Of a stretch of DNA of 64,000 nucleotides, positions 1 through 8,495 are shown one piece after another; positions within the stretch are counted from its first letter, which is position 1, and every line of letters starts with the position of its first letter. The position numbers were made by a program, and so were the translations under genes. The DNA is taken from assembly GCF_009906855.1 (NCBI RefSeq), contig NZ_CP047650.1, forward strand, positions 3,472,001 to 3,536,000. Direction: 5' to 3'. This DNA comes from Xylophilus rhododendri. Lineage in GTDB: Bacteria; Pseudomonadota; Gammaproteobacteria; Burkholderiales; Burkholderiaceae_C. The notes beneath the pieces are model-generated. The model searched no databases. It worked only from the letters and a program-made list of their open reading frames with translations, and was not told the DNA's origin.

Positions 1-23
1 CTGAAAGGCAAAGAAGGAAACCC

Positions 24-653
24 ATGATGGACCGCATCGTTGCTCCCATAGAGATCAAGTCCGCCGACGACGACGGCACCTTTACCGGCTACGCCGCTGT
101 CTTCGGCAACATTGACCTGGGCTACGACGTTATCGAGCCCGGCGCCTTCAAGTCGGCCAAGACCACCCGCGACGGCATGCTGCGGATCGCCATCGGCCAC
201 AACCTGACCCAACTGGCGGGCAAGGCCAAGTTCGAGCAGGACGACCACGGCTTGCGCGTCGAAGCAAAGCTCAGCCTCGGCGTCAGTTATGTCCGCGACA
301 ACTACCAGCTGATGAAAGACGGCGTGCTCGACGGCCTGTCTGTCGGCTTCAACATCCTGCGCGACGGCGCCGACTACGAGGAACGCTCGGGCAAGCATGT
401 CCGCGTCATCAAGGCGGCCGAGCTGTGGGAGTTCTCATTGGTGCCGTTCGGTATGAACCCAGCGGCCCTGGTCGACAGCGTGAAGTCGATCCGTGATTTC
501 GAGGCGCAGTTGCGCAGCCTCGGATACAGCCAGACCGAGGCGAAAGCTCTCGCATCTGGCGGTTTCAAGTCGCTGGCTCACCGGGACGGTGATCTGGACA
601 GCGGGACGCTGGAAGACGCCCTCAGCAACCTCCGTCAATCCCTCACCTGGTAA
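24..653 (+). CDS. HK97-family prohead protease
   Basis: Prohead maturation serine protease of 209 aa that cleaves the capsid protein N-terminal delta domain during head assembly. The fold-defining segments are visible: IGHN with His59, LDGLSVGF with Ser106, and ELWEFSLVPFGMNPAA with Glu136, matching the His-Ser-Glu/Asp triad of the HK97 gp4 family. The start follows an AAGGA Shine-Dalgarno at about 13-17. A second ATG directly follows the first, so the start could be 27. A TGA at 2-4 may be the stop of the preceding (portal) gene. The major capsid gene follows after 5 bp. Confidence 0.95.
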   Translation: MMDRIVAPIEIKSADDDGTFTGYAAVFGNIDLGYDVIEPGAFKSAKTTRDGMLRIAIGHNLTQLAGKAKFEQDDHGLRVEAKLSLGVSYVRDNYQLMKDGVLDGLSVGFNILRDGADYEERSGKHVRVIKAAELWEFSLVPFGMNPAALVDSVKSIRDFEAQLRSLGYSQTEAKALASGGFKSLAHRDGDLDSGTLEDALSNLRQSLTW

Positions 654-658
654 ATCTC

Positions 659-2023
659 ATGAACATCACCCGAAAGCATCTGACCTTTGCCCTGATCGGC
701 ATCCTCGCCGTCGGCGCCATCTGCGCCTTGGCCGGCCACCCCATGGTCCCGCCCGAGTGGCTCGCCGGCATTAGCGTCCTGCCGTTCGCCACCGGCGAAA
801 CCGCTGTCGTCAAGCAGCTGGAGCAGCTCACCGACGTGGCCAAGGCGGCGAAAGAGGCCGTCGAGACCATGCGCAAGGCGCACAACGATCTGGACGGCCA
901 GGTCAAGAAGCTGCACGACGAACTGGGCGTCGGCAAGCCCGACGCGATCACCAAGGCCGCATTCCAGGATGCGGTGGCCAAGGTCGACAAGGCTGAAACT
1001 GCGCTCGACAAGCTCAAGGGCGAAGTCACCGAACTGGCACAGAAAGCCGCCAACATGCTGGGCAGCGCCCAGCAGAAGAAGTCGCTGGGCCGGCAGGCGG
1101 CCGAAACCGACGTCGCCAAGAACTACCGCGGCGGCACCGTCGAGCTCGGCACCTTCGACAGCCCGTTGCATGCCAAGGCAGCGATCACCTCTGCGGTCGG
1201 AAGCGCCGGGCTGCTGGTCGATCCCTACCGCGTGCCCGGCATCCTCATGGAGCCCGAGACCCAGCTGACCGTGCGCGACCTGTTTCCGACGATCGGCATC
1301 AGCTCCAGCTCGATCGAGTGGCTGCGCGAGAAGCTGTTCACCAACAACGCCGGCCCGCAGAACGGTGAGGGCACGACGAAGAACGAGTCGGCCTGGACAT
1401 TCGAGAAGATGCAGACCCCGGTCTCTACGCTCGCCCACTGGATCCCGGCCTCGCGCCAGATCCTGGCCGATGTGCCCGCCCTGGCTGGCCTGATCGACAC
1501 CAAGCTGCGGACCGGCCTGAAGCTCAAGGAAGACGAGCAACTGCTGCTGGGCGACGGCCAGAACGGCAACCTGCTGGGCCTGATCCCTCAGGCGACTGCC
1601 TACAACCCGGCCAACATCCCCGCCGGCGCTACCTCGATCGATCACCTGCGCTGGGCCTTCCTGCAGGTCGCCAAGGCCAAGTACCCGGCCACCTTCGGCG
1701 TGCTGAGCCTGGACGACTGGGCGATCATCCAGATGATGAAGACCACCGACGGTGCGTACATCTTCGGCACGCCTACCGACGGCACCGCACCGCGGATCTG
1801 GGGCAAGCGCATCGTCGAGAGCTACGGCCTGGTGCCCGGTGAGTTCGTCGCCGGCTCGGGCTTCGCCGGCACGATCTACGACCGCGAGCAGGTGACCGTG
1901 CGGGTCGCCGAGCAGCACGGCAATTTCTTCGTGCAGAACATGGTGGCCATCCTGTGCGAAGAGCGCATCGCCTTCACCCTGGAACGCCCCGCCGCCATCG
2001 TCGCCGGCCAGTTGCCGGCCTGA
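659..2023 (+). CDS. HK97-family major capsid protein
   Basis: Major head subunit of 454 aa. The first ~135 residues form a long charged coiled-coil region (about residues 50-135), as expected of the delta scaffolding domain removed by the upstream protease. The HK97 fold region follows from about residue 145 (LGTFDSPLHAKAAITSAVG) and ends with the typical RVAEQHGNFFVQNMVAILCEERIAF region. An unusual point is a strongly hydrophobic N-terminus (residues ~8-26, FALIGILAVGAICALAG) that resembles a membrane segment and would be lost on maturation. The gene is followed directly by a strong terminator hairpin. Confidence 0.95.
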   Translation: MNITRKHLTFALIGILAVGAICALAGHPMVPPEWLAGISVLPFATGETAVVKQLEQLTDVAKAAKEAVETMRKAHNDLDGQVKKLHDELGVGKPDAITKAAFQDAVAKVDKAETALDKLKGEVTELAQKAANMLGSAQQKKSLGRQAAETDVAKNYRGGTVELGTFDSPLHAKAAITSAVGSAGLLVDPYRVPGILMEPETQLTVRDLFPTIGISSSSIEWLREKLFTNNAGPQNGEGTTKNESAWTFEKMQTPVSTLAHWIPASRQILADVPALAGLIDTKLRTGLKLKEDEQLLLGDGQNGNLLGLIPQATAYNPANIPAGATSIDHLRWAFLQVAKAKYPATFGVLSLDDWAIIQMMKTTDGAYIFGTPTDGTAPRIWGKRIVESYGLVPGEFVAGSGFAGTIYDREQVTVRVAEQHGNFFVQNMVAILCEERIAFTLERPAAIVAGQLPA

Positions 2024-2040
2024 CCGCCTTTGCCACCACC

Positions 2041-2075
2041 ACGGCCCGCCGGCATCGCCAGGCGGGCCGTTTCTT
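2041..2075 (+). terminator. Intrinsic terminator after the capsid gene
   Basis: Perfect 10-bp stem, ACGGCCCGCC at 2041-2050 pairing with GGCGGGCCGT at 2061-2070, with a 10-nt loop and then TTCTT. It lies 17 bp past the capsid stop. The U-tract is short, so partial read-through to the tail genes is likely. Confidence 0.7.
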
Positions 2076-2087
2076 ATGGAGATCCCC

Positions 2088-2714
2088 ATGAAAGTTCTCA
2101 AGCCATTCGTGCGGCTGGGCAAGCGCTTCTGCTTCGGCGACCCGGCCCCCACGGACCTGGACGCCACCACCCTCACCGAATACCGCCGACTCGGCATGGT
2201 CGGGGAGGAAGTTTCCGAGGTGCAGGAACCCGACGATGTCGGCGCGCCGCTGCGGACATCGTCTCCCCTGACGCTGCAACCCACGGCGGCGACCGCCACG
2301 CCGCGTCCACAGCGTGGCCAGACGGGCGGACCGCGGAAGGGCAACGGTGCGAAGGGCACAGCTGCGGCGCCGGCCGGCTCCGCTGGCGTCGTGACAACGA
2401 CGGCCCCAACATCGACAGCAGCTGTCGGCGATCCATCTGGCGAAGCTGGAGACAGGGCCGTGGACCTCGTCGATCACAAATCGGCAGCGTCTCTCCCCGG
2501 CACGGCGCTGCCCCTCGGACCGGTCGATGGCGCACAAGTGCCCCGACCGACCGAAGGCGCGCAGGCCGGCCCGGAGGACGCCACCCTGCTGGTACCCCGT
2601 AACGCCGGCGTTCTGTCGGTCGCAGAAGTCAAGGCGCTGGAAAACATTGGGGCGCCGGACGCGGTCGCCGCAGCGGCAGCAGGCGGCGCGACCTCGACGG
2701 ACCCCAAGCAGTGA
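2088..2714 (+). CDS. Hypothetical phage protein, Ala/Pro/Thr-rich
   Basis: 208 aa of unknown function between the capsid and connector genes. The N-terminal ~45 residues are ordered-looking (KPFVRLGKRFCFGDPAPTD, then LTEYRRLGMVGEEV). The rest is low-complexity Ala/Thr/Pro/Gly sequence, probably disordered. The ATG at 2088 is preferred over 2076 because the preceding GGAGATCC supplies a ribosome site; the 2076 ATG lies next to the terminator stem. The stop overlaps the GTG of the next gene (GTGA). Its position suggests a head accessory or decoration role, but I recognise no family. Confidence 0.7.
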   Translation: MKVLKPFVRLGKRFCFGDPAPTDLDATTLTEYRRLGMVGEEVSEVQEPDDVGAPLRTSSPLTLQPTAATATPRPQRGQTGGPRKGNGAKGTAAAPAGSAGVVTTTAPTSTAAVGDPSGEAGDRAVDLVDHKSAASLPGTALPLGPVDGAQVPRPTEGAQAGPEDATLLVPRNAGVLSVAEVKALENIGAPDAVAAAAAGGATSTDPKQ

Positions 2715-3022
2715 GCCTCAAGCCGACCGTCGAGCAGGCAATCCGGCGGCTGCGGCTCGACGATGACCTGACGGGCGATGTGCGGGACGCTATCGAGGCC
2801 GCCTTCGCGGAAACGCTTGCGTTTCTCGACGGGCGGCTCTACGAGGTGGAGTCGCCCGAGTCCCTGCTGGATCCGCGGGCCATCATCATGACGCCGGACA
2901 TCATCGCCGCGCAGTTGCTGCTGGCCGATGCCCTGGTCGGTGCAAACGACACCCGGGCTCGGGAATACAAGCGGACCGCGGCGTTCAACATCCTGCGGCC
3001 CCGCAGGATTGCGGGGTGCTGA
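2711..3022 (+). CDS. Phage head-tail connector protein (gp6-like)
   Basis: 103 aa, the usual size of the HK97 gp6 / phage connector family, which forms the adaptor ring under the portal. The N-terminal helices (TVEQAIRRLRLDDDLTGDVRDAIEAAFAETLAFLDG) and the P-DIIAAQLLLADALVG segment fit the family. It starts with GTG overlapping the preceding stop (GTGA) and its own stop abuts the ATG of the closure gene, so it is translationally coupled on both sides. Confidence 0.85.
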   Translation: MSLKPTVEQAIRRLRLDDDLTGDVRDAIEAAFAETLAFLDGRLYEVESPESLLDPRAIIMTPDIIAAQLLLADALVGANDTRAREYKRTAAFNILRPRRIAGC

Positions 3023-3352
3023 ATGGATTCGCAGGACCGCAATCACCGAATCACGTTGCAGCGCCGAGGCGGCGCTCGCGATGCTGCCAACCAGCCCACC
3101 AACGACTGGGGCACTCATCGCCAGGCCTGGGCCAGCATTCGCCATGTCAGCGGCCTGCAGTCCATTAAGGCGGACACCCCCACATCGGTGGTGGCCTGCA
3201 GCGTGCGCATCGGTTGGTGCACTGATGTGACAGATGCCATGCGCGTGCGGCTGCGTGACGGCACCGTTTATGCCATCCAGGCCGTCATGCCTGACCTGCA
3301 GGCCAGGCAGTTCGTCGACCTGGTGTGCCAGAAGGTGGGCGGTCGTGGCTGA
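3023..3352 (+). CDS. Phage head closure protein
   Basis: 109 aa small beta-rich protein matching the SPP1 gp16 / HK97-type head-tail joining family in size, position and pattern. It opens with RITLQRRGG, has a W-T/R-Q-A-W-A-S-I-R-like strand segment, and ends in the MRVRLRDGTVYAIQAVMPD beta hairpin. It would seal the connector ring to the tail. The start codon directly follows the connector stop, and its 3' end overlaps the next gene by 8 bp. Confidence 0.85.
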   Translation: MDSQDRNHRITLQRRGGARDAANQPTNDWGTHRQAWASIRHVSGLQSIKADTPTSVVACSVRIGWCTDVTDAMRVRLRDGTVYAIQAVMPDLQARQFVDLVCQKVGGRG

Positions 3353-3869
3353 CGGTTTCACGCTCGACGCCGACGCCTTCGTTGCATCGGCAGTGCAGCG
3401 TTTGGACGGCCTGGGCGAGGCGATGGGCGAGTCTGCGCTGCGCCAGGCGGCTGTCGCCGGCGCCCGCGTCTTCCAGGACGATGCGCGGCTGCGGGCTCCA
3501 GTCCGCTCCGGCGTGTTGGCACGCAACATCATCATCAAGCACATCCCCGAGCAGTCCGAAGCCGACCGCCTGCAGGTGTACTTCGTGACGGTGCGCCACG
3601 GCAGCTTCGGCCAAGACGGCGACGCCTTCTACTGGCGTTGGGTGGAATTCGGGCATCAGAAGTCTCGCCCTAAAGCCGCGGGCACCTCCTGGGCCGGGCA
3701 CCGCGCTGCGATGCAGCTGGAGTTCGGGTCCTCCCGCGTGGCGGCGCGCCCGTACATGCGGCCCGCCTTCGAAAGCCGCCGCGATGCAGCGCTGCAGGCC
3801 ATGCGCGACCGCCTCCGCGAGGCCGTGGATGCCGCCCTCCAAAAATTCCACCAGGCCTACAGCCGATGA
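3345..3869 (+). CDS. HK97 gp10-family tail completion / morphogenesis protein
   Basis: 174 aa. The open frame extends further upstream, but GTG at 3345 gives the family-typical N-terminus (ADGFTLDADAFVASAVQRL) and the usual short overlap with the closure gene. Family marks are the R-x-R-A-P-V-R-S-G-V-L stretch near residues 50-58, the YWRWVEFGHQ motif and the RPYMRPAFE segment near the C-terminus. These belong to HK97-gp10 proteins that act at the head-tail joint. ATGA overlap with the following gene. Confidence 0.85.
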   Translation: MADGFTLDADAFVASAVQRLDGLGEAMGESALRQAAVAGARVFQDDARLRAPVRSGVLARNIIIKHIPEQSEADRLQVYFVTVRHGSFGQDGDAFYWRWVEFGHQKSRPKAAGTSWAGHRAAMQLEFGSSRVAARPYMRPAFESRRDAALQAMRDRLREAVDAALQKFHQAYSR

Positions 3870-4216
3870 GCATCGAAACCCTCCTGTCGCAGCTGCTACA
3901 CGACGCCACCGAGGGCCGGCTCTATCCCGACGTCGCCGACGAAGGGGCAATGCTGCCCTACGCGACCTGGCAGCAGGCCGGTGGCCGCACCTTCCAGTAC
4001 CTGGAGGGCGGCCAGGCCGACCTGCGCGAGTCCCGCATCCAATTCGCGGTCTGGGACGAAACCCGGCTCGGCGCGAACGCCCGCATGCGCGCGATCGAGG
4101 CCGTGCTGGTCGCCGCACCCATCTGTGCCGAAGCGCTGGGTGCTTTGGTAGCCGACTACGACCTGACCGCCGAGCTCTATGGCGCACGCCAGGACTTCTA
4201 CATCCGCTGGCGCTGA
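3866..4216 (+). CDS. DUF3168 tail completion protein (gp17-like)
   Basis: 116 aa, DUF3168 family, the tail terminator-type protein that caps the tail tube at the head side. Typical features are the LYPDVADEGAMLPYATWQQAGG opening strand, a central RIQFAVWDE strand and the final ELYGARQDFYIRWR. It overlaps the gp10-like gene by four bases and ends the head-tail joining module; a strong terminator follows 27 bp later. Confidence 0.85.
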   Translation: MSIETLLSQLLHDATEGRLYPDVADEGAMLPYATWQQAGGRTFQYLEGGQADLRESRIQFAVWDETRLGANARMRAIEAVLVAAPICAEALGALVADYDLTAELYGARQDFYIRWR

Positions 4217-4242
4217 CGGCGCTCTGCCTCCTGTTCATCACT

Positions 4243-4267
4243 GCCCGCATCTCGCGGGCTTTTTTTT
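4243..4267 (+). terminator. Intrinsic terminator before the tail tube gene
   Basis: GCCCGC at 4243-4248, five-nucleotide loop, GCGGGC at 4254-4259, then a run of eight T. It splits the head-joining genes from the tail genes, a classical strong terminator in the middle of the structural block. Confidence 0.85.
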
Positions 4268-4279
4268 GAGGTCTCCATC

Positions 4280-4924
4280 ATGATCTTTCTCCCCAACGGC
4301 GCATCCATCGCCATCGCCGCGCTGGCCGCAGCCAAAGCCATCACCGGCATCTCCAACGCCGCACCAGCCGTGGCTACCGCACCGGGGCACGGCGTCGCCG
4401 CCGGCGTGCCGGTGCTGCTGTCCTCGGGCTGGGGGCGGCTCGACGGCCGAGTCGTGCGCGCGGGCGATCCCGACACCAACACCTTCAAGCTGCTCGGCAT
4501 CGACACCACCGACTTGCTGCGCTTCCCGGCAAGCGGCGGCGCCGGCAGCCTCCAAGCAGCTGCGAGCTGGACCGAGATCACCCAGATCCTCGACTCCAGC
4601 TCGGGCGGCGGCGAGCAGCAGTTCTACAACTACTCGTACCTGGAAGATCCCGAAGGCACCGAGCGCCAGATGCCCACCAACAAATCCGCGCGCTCCTTCA
4701 CTCTCACCCTGGGCGACGATCCGGCCAAGGCCTGGTATGCGGCCCTCGATGCGACCGATCAGGCCAAGCTGCCGACCGTGGTCCGCGTGGTGCTTCCCAG
4801 CGGCAGCGTGATCTTCTACGTCGCGTACGTCTCTTTCGACAAGATCCCCAAGATCGCCAAGAACCAGGGCATGTCGGTGACGGCCGTCTTCGCCATCCAG
4901 TCCTTCAACCGCTACGCCGCCTGA
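4280..4924 (+). CDS. Phage tail tube protein
   Basis: Major tail subunit of 214 aa. The N-terminal part resembles the Ig-like or neck region of tail tube proteins (GHGVAAGVPVLLSSGWGRLDGRVV). The second half has the TEITQILDSSSGGGEQQFYNYSYLED and VTAVFAIQSFNRYAA segments seen in lambda gpV-type tubes. The start is supported by GAGG at about 4268. It is the first gene after a strong terminator, so a promoter is expected in 4217-4279, although I see no clear sigma-70 boxes there. Confidence 0.85.
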   Translation: MIFLPNGASIAIAALAAAKAITGISNAAPAVATAPGHGVAAGVPVLLSSGWGRLDGRVVRAGDPDTNTFKLLGIDTTDLLRFPASGGAGSLQAAASWTEITQILDSSSGGGEQQFYNYSYLEDPEGTERQMPTNKSARSFTLTLGDDPAKAWYAALDATDQAKLPTVVRVVLPSGSVIFYVAYVSFDKIPKIAKNQGMSVTAVFAIQSFNRYAA

Positions 4925-4929
4925 CTGCC

Positions 4930-5247
4930 ATGTTCAAGCTCATCCCCGAACCCACCTTCACCGGAGTGGCCAAGATCGCGGCCGCCGGCGGCGCCACCCA
5001 GGAACTGCGCCTGGTCTTCAAACACCGCACGGTCGCGCACCTGCAGGCGTTCCTGGACCATGCCGCCGCCCATCCGGAGCGCAGCGATCTCGACGGACTG
5101 CTCGACATCGTCGCGGGCTGGGAGGACGTCGACGTGCCCTTCAGCCCCGAAGCCCTGGGTCAGCTGCTGGACAACTATCACGACGTGGTGCGGCCCGTAA
5201 TGGACGCCTACTTCGAGGCCCTGCGCGGCGCCAAGCAGGGAAACTGA
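4930..5247 (+). CDS. Phage tail assembly chaperone (lambda G-like)
   Basis: 105 aa chaperone that coats the tape measure before tube polymerisation. The family pattern is a short beta N-terminus (FKLIPEPTFTGVAKIAAAGG) followed by a helical domain with WEDVDVPFSPEALGQLLDNY. Its last codons read CAG GGA AAC TGA, so the heptamer GGGAAAC (5238-5244) sits in the exact register for -1 ribosomal slippage just before the stop. Slippage joins this product to the next open frame, as in the lambda G/GT pair. Confidence 0.88.
   Translation: MFKLIPEPTFTGVAKIAAAGGATQELRLVFKHRTVAHLQAFLDHAAAHPERSDLDGLLDIVAGWEDVDVPFSPEALGQLLDNYHDVVRPVMDAYFEALRGAKQGN
5238..5244 (+). other. Programmed -1 frameshift slippery heptamer
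   Basis: GGGAAAC fits X XXY YYZ in the zero frame (CA[G GGA AAC] TGA) of the tail chaperone. After a -1 slip, reading continues from 5244 as CTG ACC GCG without a stop into the DUF1799 frame, giving a fusion of about 207 residues. Lambda uses the closely similar GGGAAAG in G/GT. Confidence 0.8.
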
Positions 5248-5264
5248 CCGCGGCCGGCCAGGCG

Positions 5265-5552
5265 ATGTACCGGCGCGTGCCCTCGGCCGCGCACCTGGCC
5301 GGCCTGGGCCTCTCGCCCGAGGACTTCGCCGTTCCTGAACTACCGCTCTGGCAGGAACATTGGCCCGCCGTGCGCTTGATGGTGGCGATGGCCACGCAGT
5401 GGCGCATGGGTCCCTCCGGTCCGGTGGGCCTCGACTACGCCGCGCTCGACCGCGTCCTGCGCAGCCTGCGCCTGGCCGATCCCGACGACGCCATCTTCCA
5501 GGACCTGCAGGTCCTCGAATCCGCCGCATTGGATGAGATCCACGCGGACTGA
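5265..5552 (+). CDS. DUF1799 protein, probable frameshift extension of the tail chaperone
   Basis: 95 aa from the first ATG, a DUF1799-like phage protein rich in Leu and acidic residues (LGLSPEDFAVPELPLW, QWRMGPSGPVGLDYAALDRVLRSL). Its frame is open back to 5244 and is reached by -1 slippage from the upstream chaperone. It is therefore probably made mainly as the C-terminal T domain of a G-T-type fusion that recruits tail tube subunits to the tape measure. No convincing Shine-Dalgarno precedes 5265, which supports this reading. Confidence 0.8.
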   Translation: MYRRVPSAAHLAGLGLSPEDFAVPELPLWQEHWPAVRLMVAMATQWRMGPSGPVGLDYAALDRVLRSLRLADPDDAIFQDLQVLESAALDEIHAD

Positions 5553-5576
5553 CCACGCTCCCCTCTGAAAGCACCC

Positions 5577-8489
5577 ATGGCCGCAGAAGAAATCGGCAGT
5601 GCCGTCATCAAGGCCTCCGTCGACGCCACGGGCGTGCAGACCGGCATCGGCAAGGCGAAGGAGGCCTTCGCCGACCTGGCGCAGGGCGCAAAGACTTCTT
5701 CGGCCGGCGTCAGCCAAGCGGTGCGCGAGATGGGCGACGAGGGAGAAAAAACCTCCGGCCGCGTGAGCCAGGCAGCGCGCTCCTTCATCGCCTCGCTCGA
5801 ACGCCAGGCCCTGGCCGCGGGCAAGACCCGTAGCGAATACCTTGCGCTGCGTGCCGCCCAGCTTGGTGTATCCGAGCAGGCCTCGGGCTACATCGCCAAG
5901 ATGCGCGAGGCTGAGCAGGCCACCGGCAAGACGCAGATGTCGGCGGCCGCCCTGAACGCGGCGCTGCGCGGCGTGCCCGCGCAGTTCACCGACATCGTCA
6001 CCCAGCTGGCCGGCGGCGGCAGTCCCCTGCTGGTGCTGACCCAGCAGGGCGGCCAGTTGAAGGACATGTTCGGCGGCATCGGGCCGGCCGCCAAGGCGCT
6101 CGGGGGCTACGTCATGGGGCTCGTGACCCCCTTCACCGTGGCAGCGGCGGCCGCGGCGCTTCTTACGCTCGCGCTGTACCAGGGCCGCTCGGAGACCGCC
6201 GAATACGTCAAGGCCACGGTCCTGACGGGCAACTATGCGGGCCGCACTTCCGGCCAACTCGCCGACATGGCGCGCGAGATAAGCGCGAGCACGGGCACCA
6301 CCGGCAAGGCCGCCGACGTGCTGGCCCAGCTCGCGGCCACCGGCAAGATCGCCGGCGATGCCATGGCGCCGATCGCCCGCGCAGCCCTGGCGATGAGCGC
6401 GGCCACGGGCGCTGCCATCGACAAGACCGTCGCGGACTTCGTGCGGCTCGCCGATGAGCCTGCCAAGGCCTCGGAAAAGCTCAACGAGCAGTACCACTAC
6501 CTCACTGCCGCGGTCTGGCAACAGATCCATGCCCTGGAGGAAGAGGGACGCAAGGACGAAGCCTCGGCGCTGGCGCAGAAGACCTATGCGGCGGCGATGG
6601 CAGAGCGGGCTGCCGAGGTGCGCGAGAACCTCGGAACCCTGGAGCGCGGCTGGAACACGGTCGCCAGCGCGGCTGCGCGTGCCTGGGACGCGATGAAGGA
6701 TGTCGGCCGTCCGATCACCCTCTCGCAGATCAAGGACAAGATTGCGAGCGTCACCGAGGAGCTCAACAAGCTCGACGCCGGTACCTCTGGTTTCGGCGAG
6801 ACGGGCGGCGGCGCGGCCACCGGCGCAGGGCGGACCAGCAGCGCGATGCAGGCCAAGCTGCGCGCCCGCCTGGCCGAGCTCACCGCGCAGGCCGCGCCGC
6901 TCGAAGCCCAGAGCGCCACCGCCGCCATCCAGGCCGAGCAGGCCCGGCAGCAGCAGGCCCGGATCGAGGCGCAGAAGCGCCTGGATGCGCAGGAGAAAGC
7001 GACCCGCACCGCCGCCCAGAGGCGCAAGGAAGAGATCGACCAGCTCAAACGCGATGCCGACACGGTCGGCATGGCGAAGGACGAATATGACCGGCGTGTC
7101 GCGTCGATCAACGAAAAATACAAGGATCCGAAGACCGCCAGGCCCAAGGCCGTCACCGCCGATGCGGCCGAACGCTACCTCGACCAGCTGAGTCAGGAAA
7201 ACGCCGCGGCCCTCACGCGGTCCTCGCTGCAGGAAAAGGCCTCGGCCGCCGTCGAGAAGCAAAGCAAGTTCGAGCAGCTGATCGCCGACATCCAGGCCAA
7301 GCAGGCGGACCACGGCCAGAAGTCGCTCACCGCCGATGAAAAAAGCCTGCTCGCTGCGCAGGACACCATCCGCGAGAAGCTCAAGCAGTACGTCCTGAAC
7401 GAGAAGATCGCCGACCTGCAGGAGAAGTCGCTCAAGGCAGAACGCGACTTCGCCAATGCGGCCGAAGCCATCAACCGCACGATGGCGAGCGCACGCGAGT
7501 CCCGCGCCGAGCAGTACGACCGATCGCTTTCGGTGCTGGGCCTCGGCAGCCAGGCGCAGGAGCAACTCAACTCCACTAAGGCCATTTATCGCGAGTACCA
7601 AACCTACCAGCGTCAACTTGCACGCGAGGCCGGCGAGAAGGGCATGCTGGGCTCAGAGAAGTACGCGGCCGAGCGCAACCAGATCAAGCAGCAGCTGCAG
7701 CTCGCCCTACAGGACAACGAGCAGTACTACGCCTCGCTGCGTCAGAAGCAGGGCGACTGGACGCTAGGCGCCCAGCAGGCGCTCAACAACTACCTGGACA
7801 GCTCGCGAAACGTTTTTAGCCAGACCGCTTCGCTGGTGGGCAATGCGTTTTCCTCCATGGAAGACGCGCTGGTGACCTTCACCACGACGGGCAAGCTCAA
7901 CTTCAAGAGCTTGGCCAACAGCATCATCGCGGACCTGGTGCGTATCCAGACCCGCCAGTCGCTATCGGGGGTCGCCTCGACCCTGCTGAGCAGCCTCTCC
8001 GGTGTTTTCGGGGGGAGCGCCTGGCAGTCAGCCGGTGTACAGGCGTCGGGTGCCGTGACCTCCGGTGTGGCGGGTGGAAACGTGGTGGGCACCGCTCTGG
8101 CGCCGCTTGCCAATGCCAAGGGCAATGTGTTCCAGGCTCCCGGTCTCCATGCCTATGCCAACCAGGTGCTCGAAAAAGCCACGCTTTTCCCATTCGCGAA
8201 GGGGGCTGCGATCGGCGTCGCCGGCGAGGCTGGGCCCGAAGCCATCATGCCGCTACGCCGCGGCGCGGACGGCCGCCTAGGCGTGAGCACTGCGTCAGGC
8301 GGCACAGGCGCTGTGGTCGTCAACAACTACGCCGGCGTGCAGGTTCAAGCGAAGCGGCAACAACGCGACGACGGCTCCGCATTCACCGAAATCCTTATCC
8401 GCGAAGTCGCCTCCATTCTGGGTGCGGACGTTGCCGACGGCAACGGTCCGATTGCTCGCGGGATTGAGCATCGCTACAACCTCAAATAG
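5577..8489 (+). CDS. Lambda-type tail tape measure protein
   Basis: 970 aa tape measure that sets tail length and is threaded through the tube. Residues ~125-300 carry the tape-measure domain (ALNAALRGVPAQFTDIVTQL, then GGGSPLLVLTQQGGQLKDMFGG) with a hydrophobic Ala/Leu segment at ~178-202. The middle (about 400-720) is long Ala/Glu/Arg/Gln coiled coil. The C-terminus has the lambda gpH-type domain with GVAGEAGPEAIMPLRRGADG and a basic tail. It directly follows the chaperone pair, as in lambda G-T-H. Confidence 0.95.
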   Translation: MAAEEIGSAVIKASVDATGVQTGIGKAKEAFADLAQGAKTSSAGVSQAVREMGDEGEKTSGRVSQAARSFIASLERQALAAGKTRSEYLALRAAQLGVSEQASGYIAKMREAEQATGKTQMSAAALNAALRGVPAQFTDIVTQLAGGGSPLLVLTQQGGQLKDMFGGIGPAAKALGGYVMGLVTPFTVAAAAAALLTLALYQGRSETAEYVKATVLTGNYAGRTSGQLADMAREISASTGTTGKAADVLAQLAATGKIAGDAMAPIARAALAMSAATGAAIDKTVADFVRLADEPAKASEKLNEQYHYLTAAVWQQIHALEEEGRKDEASALAQKTYAAAMAERAAEVRENLGTLERGWNTVASAAARAWDAMKDVGRPITLSQIKDKIASVTEELNKLDAGTSGFGETGGGAATGAGRTSSAMQAKLRARLAELTAQAAPLEAQSATAAIQAEQARQQQARIEAQKRLDAQEKATRTAAQRRKEEIDQLKRDADTVGMAKDEYDRRVASINEKYKDPKTARPKAVTADAAERYLDQLSQENAAALTRSSLQEKASAAVEKQSKFEQLIADIQAKQADHGQKSLTADEKSLLAAQDTIREKLKQYVLNEKIADLQEKSLKAERDFANAAEAINRTMASARESRAEQYDRSLSVLGLGSQAQEQLNSTKAIYREYQTYQRQLAREAGEKGMLGSEKYAAERNQIKQQLQLALQDNEQYYASLRQKQGDWTLGAQQALNNYLDSSRNVFSQTASLVGNAFSSMEDALVTFTTTGKLNFKSLANSIIADLVRIQTRQSLSGVASTLLSSLSGVFGGSAWQSAGVQASGAVTSGVAGGNVVGTALAPLANAKGNVFQAPGLHAYANQVLEKATLFPFAKGAAIGVAGEAGPEAIMPLRRGADGRLGVSTASGGTGAVVVNNYAGVQVQAKRQQRDDGSAFTEILIREVASILGADVADGNGPIARGIEHRYNLK

Positions 8490-8495
8490 ACAACC

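Noticed and set aside
635..2359. 574-aa minus-strand ORF opposite the capsid gene
   Set aside because: Antisense shadow of a clear capsid gene in GC-rich DNA; His/Arg/Gly-rich translation with no family pattern. The same applies to the long antisense frames at 5340-7616, 9718-10826, 11580-13829 and 47840-49832.
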